From Nageia nagi (taxonomy: Eukaryota > Pinophyta): a stretch of 64,000 bases of DNA. A program made the position numbers and the translations under genes. The stretch lies in NCBI GenBank assembly GCA_050084985.1, contig JBITNC010000001.1:101494001-101558000 (forward strand), in the 5' to 3' direction. Under the pieces are notes generated by a model. The model had not been told where the DNA came from. It searched no databases and saw nothing but the letters and a program-made list of their open reading frames with translations. This document shows positions 1 to 10,949 of this stretch, piece by piece. Numbering within the stretch: position 1 is the first letter of the stretch; every line of letters begins with the position of its first letter.

Positions 1-719
1 CTATATTCTTCAATTAAATCTTTTTTGTGGCTTTCTGCTAGATTTGTTTTGAAAATAACAGATTGGATTACCTTCTCCTTTTCCTAAAATTATTTGCACA
101 CCCCAAACAGCTGTTGTTTTGTAAATTTAGACCAACTAGGACTTTAGCCTAGGACATCTTGGAAACCGCCACAGGCAATAAACACTGAGGTACTATCACT
201 CTCATGCATCAACATTTTTTAGAGTGCATGACATTAAGTTTATCCCCCACTCAAATTGTGCAGTTGCCAGTTTAATCATGAAACTTTGTTAGTCTCACTT
301 CCCTTCTTGTAAAATTTCTGCAGAAATGGCAGTCGTTGAAAGCAAAATGAAAACACACAAACACCCGGAACATTTTAAAGATAACAAGCAAGCTAATTGC
401 AGACCATGCCCTTAACTCATTTCTCGTGTTCAAAGATTCAAAAACCTATCAAAGAGGGAAATCCCACAAAAAACTCCATTAATCTTAAATACTAACTACA
501 AAACTATAATCATAATTCAACATAACAATACAAAACTATACCCAAAAGGGTAAACCCACAAAAGCATTGCCCTAATTTTACAAAACATCACAAAATTAGA
601 CTCAAAATTCAACAAAATAACATACTCTTCGACTTCAAGGAGGTGTAGGAAGTGAATTGTGGCATCCTGCTTCATTCCTCTAATCATTCATTCAATCATG
701 GCCTACTCTTTTGCACGAG
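1..719. other. No gene recognised
   Basis: AT-rich sequence with short A-rich runs around 480-620. I found no long reading frame, transposon motif or RNA gene on either strand. Confidence 0.5.
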
Positions 720-1130
720 TCACTCATGTTGCTTCCTTCGCCCGCCTTTTGTTTGCCACAGCCCACCAGCTCCAAACTTAGTCAAATTGATGATACATTC
801 GATAACTGGGCGTCTGAATTGAATAGTCTTAATTGAATTTTTTAGTGGCACGGAGGGGATGTATTCAAATGTCAAACCCACCGCAACATCGGGATGGCAT
901 GAAAACGAAATTGTTGTATATAGCCTGACATTCTGGAAAGCCACTTGTAAATTTGTAATACTGGGGAACTTTTATGGTATCCAGCACCAATGTTCCGTTA
1001 AAAAGCCTCCTCTTCCTTTACTGAACTGACATGTGAAAAGGACCAAAACAAGCTTCGCAGAGTGGAATGCAATGTGAAATGAAGCTCGGATGAACTCGAA
1101 GGACACCAGACAAATTAGTAGATGTGATGG
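720..1130 (-). other. Unidentified coding-like stretch in a GC-richer patch
   Basis: The minus strand has two consecutive open segments, roughly 1247-972 and then 944-720, separated by a short break in frame. The downstream piece contains the segment DVAVGLTFEYIPSVPLKN and ends in a basic tail rich in G, K and R. Base composition is less AT-rich than the sequence on either side, which suggests a fragment of real coding sequence rather than filler. I recognise no family. It could be a captured or relic exon, or chance. No start codon, splice site or neighbour supports a specific gene model. Confidence 0.2.
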
Positions 1131-1700
1131 AAGAATCAGATAACCAGATTTAATTATTTGTTTAATATATATTTGGTGTATTATGTTTAGGTGCATAGAT
1201 AAAGTTATTTGAGATTTGAAGTTATTTATCTCTTTGGATAAAGTCATTCAAGATTTTAAATTATATATAATTTTATTTTAAAGCGATAAATTAGGAGATG
1301 TGATGAAAGTATAAGTTAATGTTTGACTAGTATGGTGTATTATGTTTTAGTCTTTCATTTTCTATATTTTTGTAGAGGTGTCTTTTTCGTTAAAGTCATT
1401 CAAGATTTTACTTTACAGAGATAAAGAAGGAGATGTGATAGAAGTATAAGATAATATAATTTATCGTTTTTCTATAGTTTGATTAGCATATTTATGATGA
1501 AAATATAAGATAATTTGATTATAAGTCATCGAAGATTTTACTTTGGAGAGAAATATTAAGCAATGTGATAGAAGTATAAGATAGTTTGATTTGTTGTTTT
1601 TCTACGATTTGATTAGCATACTTATGATGGAAATATAAGATAATTTGACTTTTACTTTGGAGAGATAAATTGGGAGATGTGATGGAAGAATAAGATTTTT
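1105..1700 (+). repeat. Degenerate tandem repeat, units about 115-175 bp
   Basis: A core close to 'gataaattaggagatgtgat' followed by 'gaagtataagataatttg' recurs near 1110, 1285, 1425, 1547 and 1663. Between cores, a second shared block near 'gtcattcaagattttactt' recurs around 1230, 1390 and 1520. Units differ in length and carry many substitutions, so the array is old. No coding capacity was seen. Confidence 0.6.
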
Positions 1701-2429
1701 AGTCACCCTAAGATTTTAAGCTCTCACATTTGAGAGGTTTCAACAACCTTACTTACCAACTCCTTTAGTGGGCATTCACACTTCCTATATTTTAATGTAT
1801 GGATTACATTAGAAAATTATAGGTTTATCATTCAACAATAAAGTATTGGTTGAATGGTTGAAACATTTAAGTGATTAAGGTTTAAATTTTGATGGGATTC
1901 AAAGATGATAATATTGAAATCAATTATGGTGATATCATCATAAAATTGATAAATACCAAATCAAATTGATAATAATAGTGTTTGATGATGTTAATGTTGA
2001 AACATAACCATTAAAAAGTAATGATATTAAATATCATATCAAATTATATAATTAGTAAATTTTAAAAAGTATTAAATAATGTATATAATTATGAAAAATA
2101 TAAAAGATAATTTCTTTTAATGATAAAAAAAATATAATACATGGTTAGTTCTAGAAAAAGGATATTGGTGATTATCATGGTCTGTTCTATATTTTTTATA
2201 TTAATAAAACATGAGGTTTTGAGGGCCCCTTACCTTTACAATTACTAAAACTGTCTAGAAGTATTATTTCATGATCACAACAAAACTTACAAAAAATATA
2301 TGTTGTCCTACAAAAACTGAAACAAAATCCATATAAGTGGCTAACAACAAAAGGATGGGACCTTGTCCCTAACAATAAAAGATAGAAAAAGTTTCTAAAA
2401 ATTCAAACAATTTAGACCCTCTCTGTCAA
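1701..2429. other. AT-rich sequence, no gene recognised
   Basis: Very AT-rich, with short low-complexity runs (for example 1990-2150). I see no coding or transposon signal. Confidence 0.5.
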
Positions 2430-3650
2430 TGGGTCCCTCAAGTTAGATCCTTCTCCATGATCTTCTTCTTTAAGTCCAAGAGTAATAAGGTAATACATTT
2501 AGTGGTTCTCGAGAGAGCTGCAATGGTCTCTTTTAGATTATTCATTTGGTCTTTTAGCTCAGAAGCATCTGCTCCTAACATTGATTTTGCCTTGCTCTTT
2601 CTACCCAAGGATGTCTCCCTGACTGCCTTTTGATCCCTTTCTTGTGTTTTAAGGAGTACTCATTTGAGTACTCGTAGATATTTAATCTTGTTGCTATTAA
2701 GATGTCTCTCTTCCTCTTGTCAAAGCAATGGTGTACATTATCGATCTCTTGATCCCTTTTCTTCAATGTAGAAACCTTGAATCAATTGGTTTGGCCTTTT
2801 TTTCTAATGATAGCCTTTCCTAGTTTCACCACTTTAGAGAAATAGGGGTCCTTAATACCTAAAGACTTATTTTCGTAATCCAACCCTTTCTTTATATCCG
2901 AGGATTTTGTAGTAGGGCTTTTGTCATGACCTTTCAAGCTTTAGAAGTTCTTTCAACTATGATTTTGAGGCCCTTAATGAGGAGTAGGAGATGAGTTTTC
3001 TAGGGGTTCTACTACCTCCCAGCTTTACTTTTTTATTTTGCAAGTGAAGAACAAGCAAAGTAAGAATTTCTACATGTATCGAGGTGTTTAATTTTCCTTT
3101 CTAAAAGGAGTTCACCAATTTCTCCATCGAATTCATCAAGAAAAGTGGAATGTTTAAGAATTGGTGTCCCTGAATGTGATTGAGAAATGCTACATGAAAT
3201 CTCCTAGCTACATCTTGATTTTCATCTAGAAAAAAGAACTGAATAATTATTAGCACCACCTTCCCCCATGGATCTGGTAAGGAAGCTTGTTAGATTCAAT
3301 GAGAAAAGTGTACCAATTGGGAACTTGGGATGGCTTCCTTCTTACAAAAGAGGCCTACTTTATTTTTCAATGAGTGTTTCCCTTTGTTAAGATTCAATCC
3401 TTTCACCTTGATCCCATATACCTCCTCAAGTAGCTCGATATACACTCTAAATTTAAGGCCATTAACTGAAACTTTTTCTTTTTTCCATGATTTAGCTAGA
3501 GGAATTTCTATATAGATGTCCATGGATGGAAAATTTGTAAGGAAATCCCATAACCCTCCCTTCTCGAGAGCTGCTTTCACCTCTTTCTCCACCTCAACAA
3601 AAGCATGTTCCGAACATCCTATAGCCATTATCATCCAAACAACATGCATA
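2430..3650 (-). pseudogene. Degenerate coding remnant, possibly transposon ORF1-like
   Basis: Read on the minus strand from 3649, a 117-codon open segment is rich in K, E and L and contains PSMDIYIEIPLAKSWKKEK and a later VEVEKEV-type stretch. It is followed by coherent but broken segments such as DENQDVARRFHVAFLNHIQG near 3225, a Lys/Arg-rich 63-codon segment at 2766-2575, and ASELKDQMNNLKETIAALSR near 2560, which looks coiled-coil-forming. The order and composition fit a nucleic-acid-binding ORF1-like protein of a non-LTR element. I could not identify a diagnostic domain, so this is a guess. Stops and frame changes show it is not functional. A decayed host gene is the alternative. Confidence 0.3.
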
Positions 3651-4139
3651 GGAAAAATAGTTGAGGAGGGGGGGGGGGATATTAAAAAATTGAGAAGTAT
3701 GAAAATTTTATTTCCTTAATGATCTTGTAAAGCCTTGCCACTTAAACATGAGCCAATATGTAATCATAAAGAGACATGAATAAACATGATCATTGAAGCC
3801 ATGTCATCTTCTAATTAAAATTTTTATTCATTGCTAACAAATGAATGGTAAATCCACATCACAAGTAGAGTAGTAATTAGTGCCCCTAATCTCCAATTCA
3901 AGTTTACATGATCACACGGGGAAGCAAGGGTTTGTGATTCAAATGATAACATAAAAGGGTAAGTTTTTTAATCTTGGGAGAATCAAATTGAGTGAAAAAA
4001 CTTTTCTTAAAGATGGGGTTCTCAGGGAGAGTGTTCTTGCAATTCGATCATGGGTAACCTAAATGCCTAGGTGTGGAGATGTAGAAGTCTCCTTTCATGA
4101 ATGGATGGGGCCTTATACTTCATTAGAGATATATTTGAT
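3651..4139. other. No gene recognised; G homopolymer at 3668-3678
   Basis: Mixed AT-rich sequence. An 11-base G run lies at 3668-3678, next to the coding-like remnant. Nothing else was identifiable. Confidence 0.5.
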
Positions 4140-4615
4140 TATTTATCTGACTAGGGCTTTTGAAAGCTCCTCCTCCCATATTGAAAGCTCCTCTTAAAGA
4201 AATCCTAGGCTAGCTAGGAAGTCTACTAATCTATTTCCTTGCCTGAAGGTATGATCTATTTGAAATTTAGATAATTTTAAGAGGTATGATTTAATATCAT
4301 GAAACATCGTAACTTGGTTTCAAGTGGGTTCTTGGATGTCTCTTAAAGTGTTTATGATATTCAAGGAATCTCCTTCAATGATGACCTTCTCAAAGGCTTT
4401 ATCCCTTAGAATTTAGATACCTTGAAAAGCTACTTTGACTTACACAAAATGGATTGATTGATGGCCAATAGTTTTTTACAAAGGTAACTAGGATTGATCC
4501 TTTGTGGTATCTTATTATTCCCTCCACCCCAGAGTCTCTTAAGTTTCCATTTTATAAGAGGATTTTCTGCCTTCACCTCCTCGTGTGAGATCCATCATAA
4601 TCTAGTATATTAACT
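4140..4615 (-). pseudogene. LINE-type RNase H (RVT_3-like) remnant, copy 1
   Basis: The minus strand encodes, in broken frames, the C-terminal RNase H domain found at the end of many plant L1-type LINE polyproteins. Visible marks are GVEGIIRYHKGSILVTF (first strands after the lost catalytic Asp region), a VIIEGDSLNIINTLRDIQEP-like segment containing the second acidic motif, and HTFRQGNRLVDFLASLG, the usual H..R..N..D.LA ending. The N-terminal segment with the first catalytic Asp, present in the second copy at 5278-5690, is deleted here by about 60 bp. Reverse transcriptase sequence was not found next to it. In-frame stops make it non-functional. Confidence 0.6.
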
Positions 4616-6335
4616 TTTACAATTTTTTAAAATAAAGTAAAGATTTTCAAATATAATTAAATTTTCATACTACTTATTGATATAGGTTACATGTAGATAT
4701 TCTACTATAGTGCTATACATAATAATATGAAACATTTAAATATCCTTATATATTGTTTGTAATGATCCTTCATTTTTAAATTCAACATTAATAAAAATAA
4801 ATAATTTTAATAAAAGTGAAAATTCATTCTATTTTTTTCCCCTCTAATGAAATGTTTATCTTCATGTAAATATTTTATCTTTATATATTTTTCAAACATT
4901 CATCTTTAAAATGTGTTGTTGTGATTTTTAAAAGAATAAAAAATTTATGGATTCGGCTTCCAAATTGATTGAATATGAAAGATCATTGGTCCAAACTGGT
5001 AAACTTAAGTAAAATAACAATGCTTCTAAAGAAAATACTAACAAGTCATATCACAAGAAAGAGGATAAAAATGTTAATGTACGTAAAGAGAGTACCAAAG
5101 AAACTCCAAAAGAATAACAAAAAATTCATTCAACTACAAGTCAAACCATGAAATATGTTTGAGGATTATTTTAAGAGAGGTTTAATATAAGGAGTCAAGG
5201 GTAAGGAATTCAAGGATGTTGATGAAAGACCACATTTATATAAATCTAATGCATATTGTGGATATCATTTATATTTGAAATTCAGATAATTTTGAGAGGT
5301 ATGATTTAATTTCATGAAACATCCTAACTTGGTTTCAAGTGGGTTATTGGATGTCTCTTAAATTGTTTATGATATTTAGGGAATCTCCTTCAACGATGAC
5401 CTTCTCAAAGGCTTTATCCCTTAGAATTTAGATACCTTAAACAATTGCTCCAGCTTACACAAAATGGATTAATTGATGGCCAATAGTTTTTACAAAGGTA
5501 ACCAGGATTGTTCCTTTGTGGTATCTTATTATTCCCCCCACCCCAGAGTCTCTTGGGTTTCCCTTGGAGGCCTCATCAAAATTTAGCTTTACCCAACTTT
5601 GCGAGCGATGTAGGGAATCCATTTTATAAGAGGATTATCCACCTTCACCTCCTCATGTGAGATCCATCATAGTCTAGTATATCAACTTTTAAAATTCTTT
5701 AAAATAAAGTAAATATTTTCAAATATAATTAAGTTTTCATACTACTTATTGATATAGGTTACATGTAGATATTCTACTATAGTGTTATATATAATAATAT
5801 GAAACATTTAAATATGCTTAGATATTGTGTGTAATGATCCTTCATTTTTTAAAGTCAACATTAATAAAAATAAATAATTTTAATAAAAGTGATATTTCAT
5901 TCTAATTCCCCCCCCCCCTCTAATGAAATATTTATCTTCATGTAAATAATTTATCTTTATGTATTTCTAAAACATACATCTCTAAAATGTGTTGTTGTGA
6001 TTTTTAAAAGAATAAAAAATTTATGGATTTGGCTTCCAAATTGATTGAATGTGAAATATCATTTGTCCAAACTACTAAACTTAAGTAAAATAGTAATGCT
6101 TATAAAGAAAATACTAACAAGTCATATCCCAAGAAAGAGGATAAAAATATTAATGTACTTGAAAAGAGTACCAAAGAAACTCCAAAAGAATAACAAAAAA
6201 CTCATTCAACTACTAGTCAACCCATGAAATATGTTTGAGGATTATTTTAAGAGAGGTTTAATATAAGGAGTCAAGGGTAAGGAATTCAAGGATGTTGATG
6301 AAAGGCCACATTTATATAAATCTAATGCATATTGT
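4245..6335 (+). repeat. Tandem duplication, two units of about 1.0-1.07 kb
   Basis: Unit 1 (about 4245-5268) and unit 2 (about 5275-6335) can be followed in parallel. Each has the LINE RNase H remnant, then the same AT-rich spacer ('ttgatataggttacatgtag' in both), then the same gypsy gag piece ('aaaaatttatggatt' in both). Unit 1 lacks about 60 bp near 4545 that unit 2 keeps. After unit 1 the sequence jumps from '...gtggatatcat' into the LINE remnant of unit 2. After unit 2 it continues into further gag. This is a direct head-to-tail duplication, since diverged. Confidence 0.75.
5278..5690 (-). pseudogene. LINE-type RNase H (RVT_3-like) remnant, copy 2
   Basis: This is the more complete of the two copies. 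Read on the minus strand it begins WVKLNFDEASKGNPRDSG, the typical first strand with the catalytic Asp, followed by VGGIIRYHKGTILVTF, and then, after a broken stretch, AFEKVIVEGDSLNIINNLRD with the E and D positions of the active site. The final H..R..N..D.LA motif seen in copy 1 falls outside this duplicated unit. The domain is at the 3' end of plant LINE ORF2. The rest of ORF2 is not visible. Stops and a frame change break it. Confidence 0.65.
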
Positions 6336-6930
6336 GGATATCATCAAGTAAGAGGAAATTATACCAATAATTGTTATGACATGAAGAAGAGATTGAATGA
6401 GCTTCTAGAAAGTGGGAAAGCTAAGTGTGTTCATGAATAAATTATAGTTACATCTAATGTAAATGAAAATAATACAATAGTAAACATAGTGAAATGATCA
6501 TTCATGGTTAAGAGGTGGAAGAGGAAGAATACAATGTTGCCATAAGAGGAAGAAAGAGAGGATTCCCTAATGTTACAAATGCTTAAAGAAATGAGGTACC
6601 ATATACTTCTTCACATCCTAATATTTCTTCTTATGATATTGTACATCATATGAAAAATATTCCATCTAAGATTAATTTGCATGATATACTGATGATTTAT
6701 GAAGAACATAAGAAAGCACTTATGAATCTCTAAAATCAAAGGTTATGGCTAACCTTGGAGAAGGTAATTTTGTAGATATGGTTGACTTTCTTGAACATGT
6801 TAACATGATAAATTTTGATGATGAAGAGCTAACTCCATTAGATATTATAGATCATAACCTTGCTTTGTACATTGTTGATAGATTTTATTCAATTTCTTTA
6901 GTATCGATCATTTGGGTTCTTTCCTAAAAA
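5990..6930 (+). pseudogene. Gypsy-A gag, with a knuckle-like motif
   Basis: Gag-like sequence in broken frames. It runs from FMDLASKLIECEISFVQTTK through a Lys-rich linker to YCGYHQVRGNYTNNCYDMKK at about 6326-6385, a C..H....G....C arrangement seen in gag of plant Tat-like elements. Downstream come YDIVHHMKNIPSKINLHDIL and a clean 60-codon segment from 6745 that contains NFDDEELTPLDIIDHNLALY, which normally leads into the protease. A duplicate of the first part lies at about 4936-5230. The role is nucleocapsid assembly and RNA packaging, now lost. Confidence 0.65.
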
Positions 6931-7640
6931 CAAGAATGATAATTTACCTAAATAAAATAATAAATGGAATGTTAAAATAAGAATGGAATTGTAGATATCA
7001 CAATAAATTTTAAGTAATGGGGATCTTTATTTATGATATGAATTCAATATAGTTCACCACAATTTTTTAATACGTGTATTCCTATTAATATCTGATAGAA
7101 TTAATATATAAATCTATTAATCGCAAAACTACTATGTTCTCTCCTTAGTGATACATATACTTTTCTCATTCTTATATACACTTTCATACAAGATACTTAT
7201 TTCTACATACTTTTAAATAAGTTCTCATGTCATTATATATCTTTATCTTATTGTTAAGGTGTGACATTTGACTTTACATCATGGCGATACTTAACATCTC
7301 TCTTAATGATGCATTTAACATTGTTAACTATATTGGTCCATTTAATTCACTACGATAGTACTTTAGTTATTATAACTAAAACTTATTTGTATCACCTAAT
7401 CATTTAGATTGATATTTTATCCTAAATTATCAACTTTAGGGATCACCATGAGGTCTTTAGTTAGCCAAAAGTGCTTGAGTTGTTAAATTATTTATTTTGA
7501 GTGGTAAGTTAGAATTTTCTCCTACTAATATATATCATAGTCAAAATATGCAACAAATTCATCAAGAATGAGCTAGTAGATATAAGATCAAGTCTAAATA
7601 TTTGTAACCTCAAGTTCATCAAATAGTTTTAATATAAAGG
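6931..7640. other. Unexplained AT-rich segment inside gypsy-A
   Basis: The gag-protease frame stops making sense after 'HNLALYIV' near 6870-6885, and protease-like sequence returns only at about 7660. The stretch between is AT-rich and has no motif I recognise. The catalytic Asp motif of the protease would be expected here and was not found. It may be an insertion or simply decayed sequence. Confidence 0.4.
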
Positions 7641-7649
7641 ACTTTCCAA

Positions 7650-8560
7650 AATGAAGAAGACAATAACTATGATTAAAGGATTTGATAATATGGAAAAAAT
7701 AGTATATTAGGTACATCTATCTTTCCATCTAGTTTAAACCAAGAATAGTGCAAACCAAAATATACATCATGGATGGAAAGCTACCCTACAATCTTCTTTT
7801 AGGAAGACCTTAGATCCTCTCAATGGATCTTTTCCCTTCAATTCTTCATAGGTTTCTTATTATGTTGCAAATAAGAACCTTACATGATCACTCACGATGA
7901 GTTTTAAGATAAGAACAAGATAGAGCAGTAGTGGGAATAAGTCATTAAGACATGCATAAATACTTACCATTTTTGGATGAATATATCTTGTAGATAATGA
8001 AGGAATTTGGATGATTGTATCCTACCTCATGAAATATATGTTGTCACCAAAATGAAGACCAATGTCATAACTATAGAAAGGATGAGTGATCTCATTATAA
8101 TACCTACTCATAGTGTAGCCAAGAAAAGATCAACGAGGTTCTCTATTAATGAAGAATCATCAATAGTAGAAGAGAAATGAGAAGAATCAAAAGCAAAAGC
8201 AAAGGAGAAGCCTATTATCTGAAAGAAGAAAAATGATGCCCCATAAATAAGTGTCAAACTTAATGATATGAATATTTGCTCAACTTTTATTTCAAAATAT
8301 ATGGTAGAAATATGCAAATATAAATGTAAGGGCTTGGGGCATAATGAGAAGGAATGCAGGCTTTACCCAAGGATTTTCTTAGATTTTTCCCTAGGAAAAA
8401 CAAGAGAGGATTAGGGGTTGAATATTTAGATAATGATAGAGATGACTATGTTTACTATTTCCATATGGGTTTCTTCTTAGAATCTCATGTAGAGGGTTTC
8501 AATCAAAGCTCAATGCTAGCTTCAAAAATACAACAACATTTCTAGAAGAAAGCTTAGCAA
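7650..8560 (+). pseudogene. Gypsy-A protease C-terminal half and linker with zinc knuckle
   Basis: IKGFDNMEKIVY near 7670 and, after a frameshift, TKIYIMDGKLPYNLLLGRP near 7750-7810 match the C-terminal half of a retropepsin, with the usual ...LLGRP...MD pattern. A Glu/Lys-rich linker follows (about 8110-8230). It is followed by ICKYKCKGLGHNEKECRLYP at about 8308-8362, a CCHC-like knuckle. This order, protease then charged linker and knuckle before the reverse transcriptase, was judged from memory of conifer gypsy elements. Inactive: the catalytic segment is missing and stops are frequent. Confidence 0.6.
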
Positions 8561-8989
8561 TATCAATAAGAAAATAGTTAAAATAAAAACTTTTCTCATA
8601 AATCTCGAATTCCTAAGGCCTTAGTTGATGTATTTCAAGATGATAATGTAATTCTAAACATCATGGGACCAAGGTTTAAGATTCCATTATAAAGTATGAA
8701 GTGGAAATATGAAGTTCATCTTCATCCACATGCGTATTTTAGAGAAGAAGTAGATGTTGATAAAGATATAACAAGTTCCCTCTTGTTACACTTGATCTTT
8801 TTCTATATTTTGTAGTAGAATTAGGAGTAGGACTAGATAACTAGTTGGAGGGGGGATGCATTTCTTAATATGAGGATGATATAATGATGATGGTAGGGCT
8901 AGGGGCATTACAAATTCTTCCTTAATTGAGTGATGAATCATTCATGTTTACTAAGTAAGTAGTGGACATAAATAACGGCCTAAAAGAAG

Positions 8990-10317
8990 ATCCTAATATG
9001 GTCAAAATTGGATCTTGGTTTCATTATCAAGAAAAAAAAGGACATAATGCCTTCCTCAAAGAGTTTGTATACCTATTTTATTGGTATTAAAAATATTTTT
9101 TGGGACTTGATCCTAATTTTATGGTTCATAACTTAGTGGTATGTAATTATATCAAGCCAATTCGCTAAAAGAAGAGAAAGTCACACCCTAAGATTAAGTT
9201 TCTAGTAAAAAAAAAGAAAAGTGAGAAATTACATGTAGTAGGCTTCATATAAACCATTAATTATTCTCCTTACATGTCTAATATTTTCTCAATAATGAAG
9301 TTTGGAGAGGTCATATGTTGCATTAACTTTAAATAGGGATCTCAACAAGGCCTACCCTAAAGATAAATTTCCTCTTCCAAACATTGACATGATTGTTAAT
9401 TATATATTTGGGCATGAAATTATATCATTCATGGATGATTTATTAGGATACAATCATATTGAAATCAATAAGGATGATTGACACAATAAAACTTTTTACA
9501 CATCTTGGAACACATTTTATTATAAATTAAATACCTTTTGGTTTGAAGAATACATGGGCAACTTACCAAAGAAAAATAGTTTCCATGGATATTATATGAT
9601 CTCATTCATCATTTCCTTGAGATGTATGTGAATGATATCCTTTACTAACTAAAAGAAAAAGGAATATCATCTTGCAAATTTTAGGGTTATCTTTGGAAGG
9701 ATGATAAAGTACAATCTTAAACTAAAATCTCAAAAAATGTGCTTTTACAATCTTAAGTGGTAAGCTTACTAGATTAATTATTTCAAGAAGAGGGATAAAA
9801 TTTGATCTAAATAAATTCAATCCCATAATGTATGTGCCTCCTACAAATAATATCAAAGAGTTGAGAATTTTTTCAAGAAAATTGCAAGCTATGAGGAGGT
9901 TCATTTCTCAGTTGGCTAACAAAAGTGCTCCCTACTCATATATATGCTCAAGAAGAATGAAAAGTTTAATTAGGATAATAAATGTAAGAAATAATCTGAT
10001 GACATAAAAAGGTATCTCTTGAGTTTGAAATTTTATATCTCAACAATAATAAAATCCTTCAGGATTCTTGCATAAAAAGTAGAGGATGACAAAGAAAGAT
10101 CAATCTACTACATCAACAAGACATTAGTAAATTATGAAACTAAGTACACACCAATTTAAAAGCTTTATCATGCCATAGTTTTTGTAACTAACAAGTTAAG
10201 GTAGTATATATTTGGTAATAACAACATATGTAATTACACAATCTAACCCTCTAAAGTATCACTTCTTTAAACCTCATCTCCAAGGTGGAGTTACAAAATG
10301 GATAATGTTGCTACAAA
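8990..10317 (+). pseudogene. Gypsy-A reverse transcriptase and RNase H
   Basis: RT landmarks in order: NLVVCNYIKPI near 9135, INYSPYMSNIFSIMKFG near 9255, KFPLPNIDMIV near 9365, ISFMDDLLGYNHIEINKDD near 9425 (the first catalytic Asp region), and the active-site box at 9625-9636, which reads YVND instead of YVDD, a catalytic Asp to Asn change. The tethered RNase H shows RSIYYINKTLVNYETKYTPI near 10100 and KLRYYIFG-like sequence after it. The frame ends in the thumb/RNase H connection at 10317, exactly where copia-A begins. Product lost through stops and the active-site change. Confidence 0.8.
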
Positions 10318-10900
10318 TGTTAGGATATACTGTATAATAATATAGTAGACCAATCAACTTATAATATAACTTATGGAAATATTATTAGTAAAAAATACAT
10401 AATATAAAATAAATACAAATATAACATGGTTCACCCAATGTGGGCTACATCCATGAAGAAATATTCAATCCTTGGTATTATATAATTCCAAAGCATGAAG
10501 AGAACAAACCTACAACCACACCACTATAATTTCCTCTCTGAATTTACAATATTTGTCTCACAATATCTCACATAACTTCTCTTATAATTATCTTTTAAAA
10601 TTATTACAAATATTTTCATATTCTACCTTTCTACTGGAGGGTTTATAATTATATAGAAAAATATCATTACATACAACCATCAAATATCTAACCTAAATTT
10701 ACTAAAGGTCAAGATCAAATACTTAAAATAGAAGATATCTATATCTAGTTTATTATCAATCACCTTTACGATGATTTAATTTTTTATCGATCATCATCAA
10801 GTTGATCAGGCCAATCAATCACTATTTTATCAATTAATTTTGTTGGTTATACCTATGCATACCAATTATATAATAAAGAGCTATTTTTAAGTCTTAGCCA
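10318..10900 (-). repeat. Copia-A 3' LTR
   Basis: About 583 bp, starting TGTTAG and ending in CA on the plus strand. It pairs with 19758-20357. Shared blocks include 'taacatggttcacc', 'atgtgggctacatccatga' and 'tacctatgcat'. The two LTRs differ at many sites and by several indels, so the insertion is ancient. Confidence 0.85.
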
Positions 10901-10949
10901 AATAATCAATTTACAAAATTAAACTCCTTTATCCTTGAATTGAATACTT

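Noticed and set aside
1105-1700. Spaced repeats as a CRISPR array
   Set aside because: Unit lengths vary, repeats are diverged and long, and the DNA is clearly plant nuclear.
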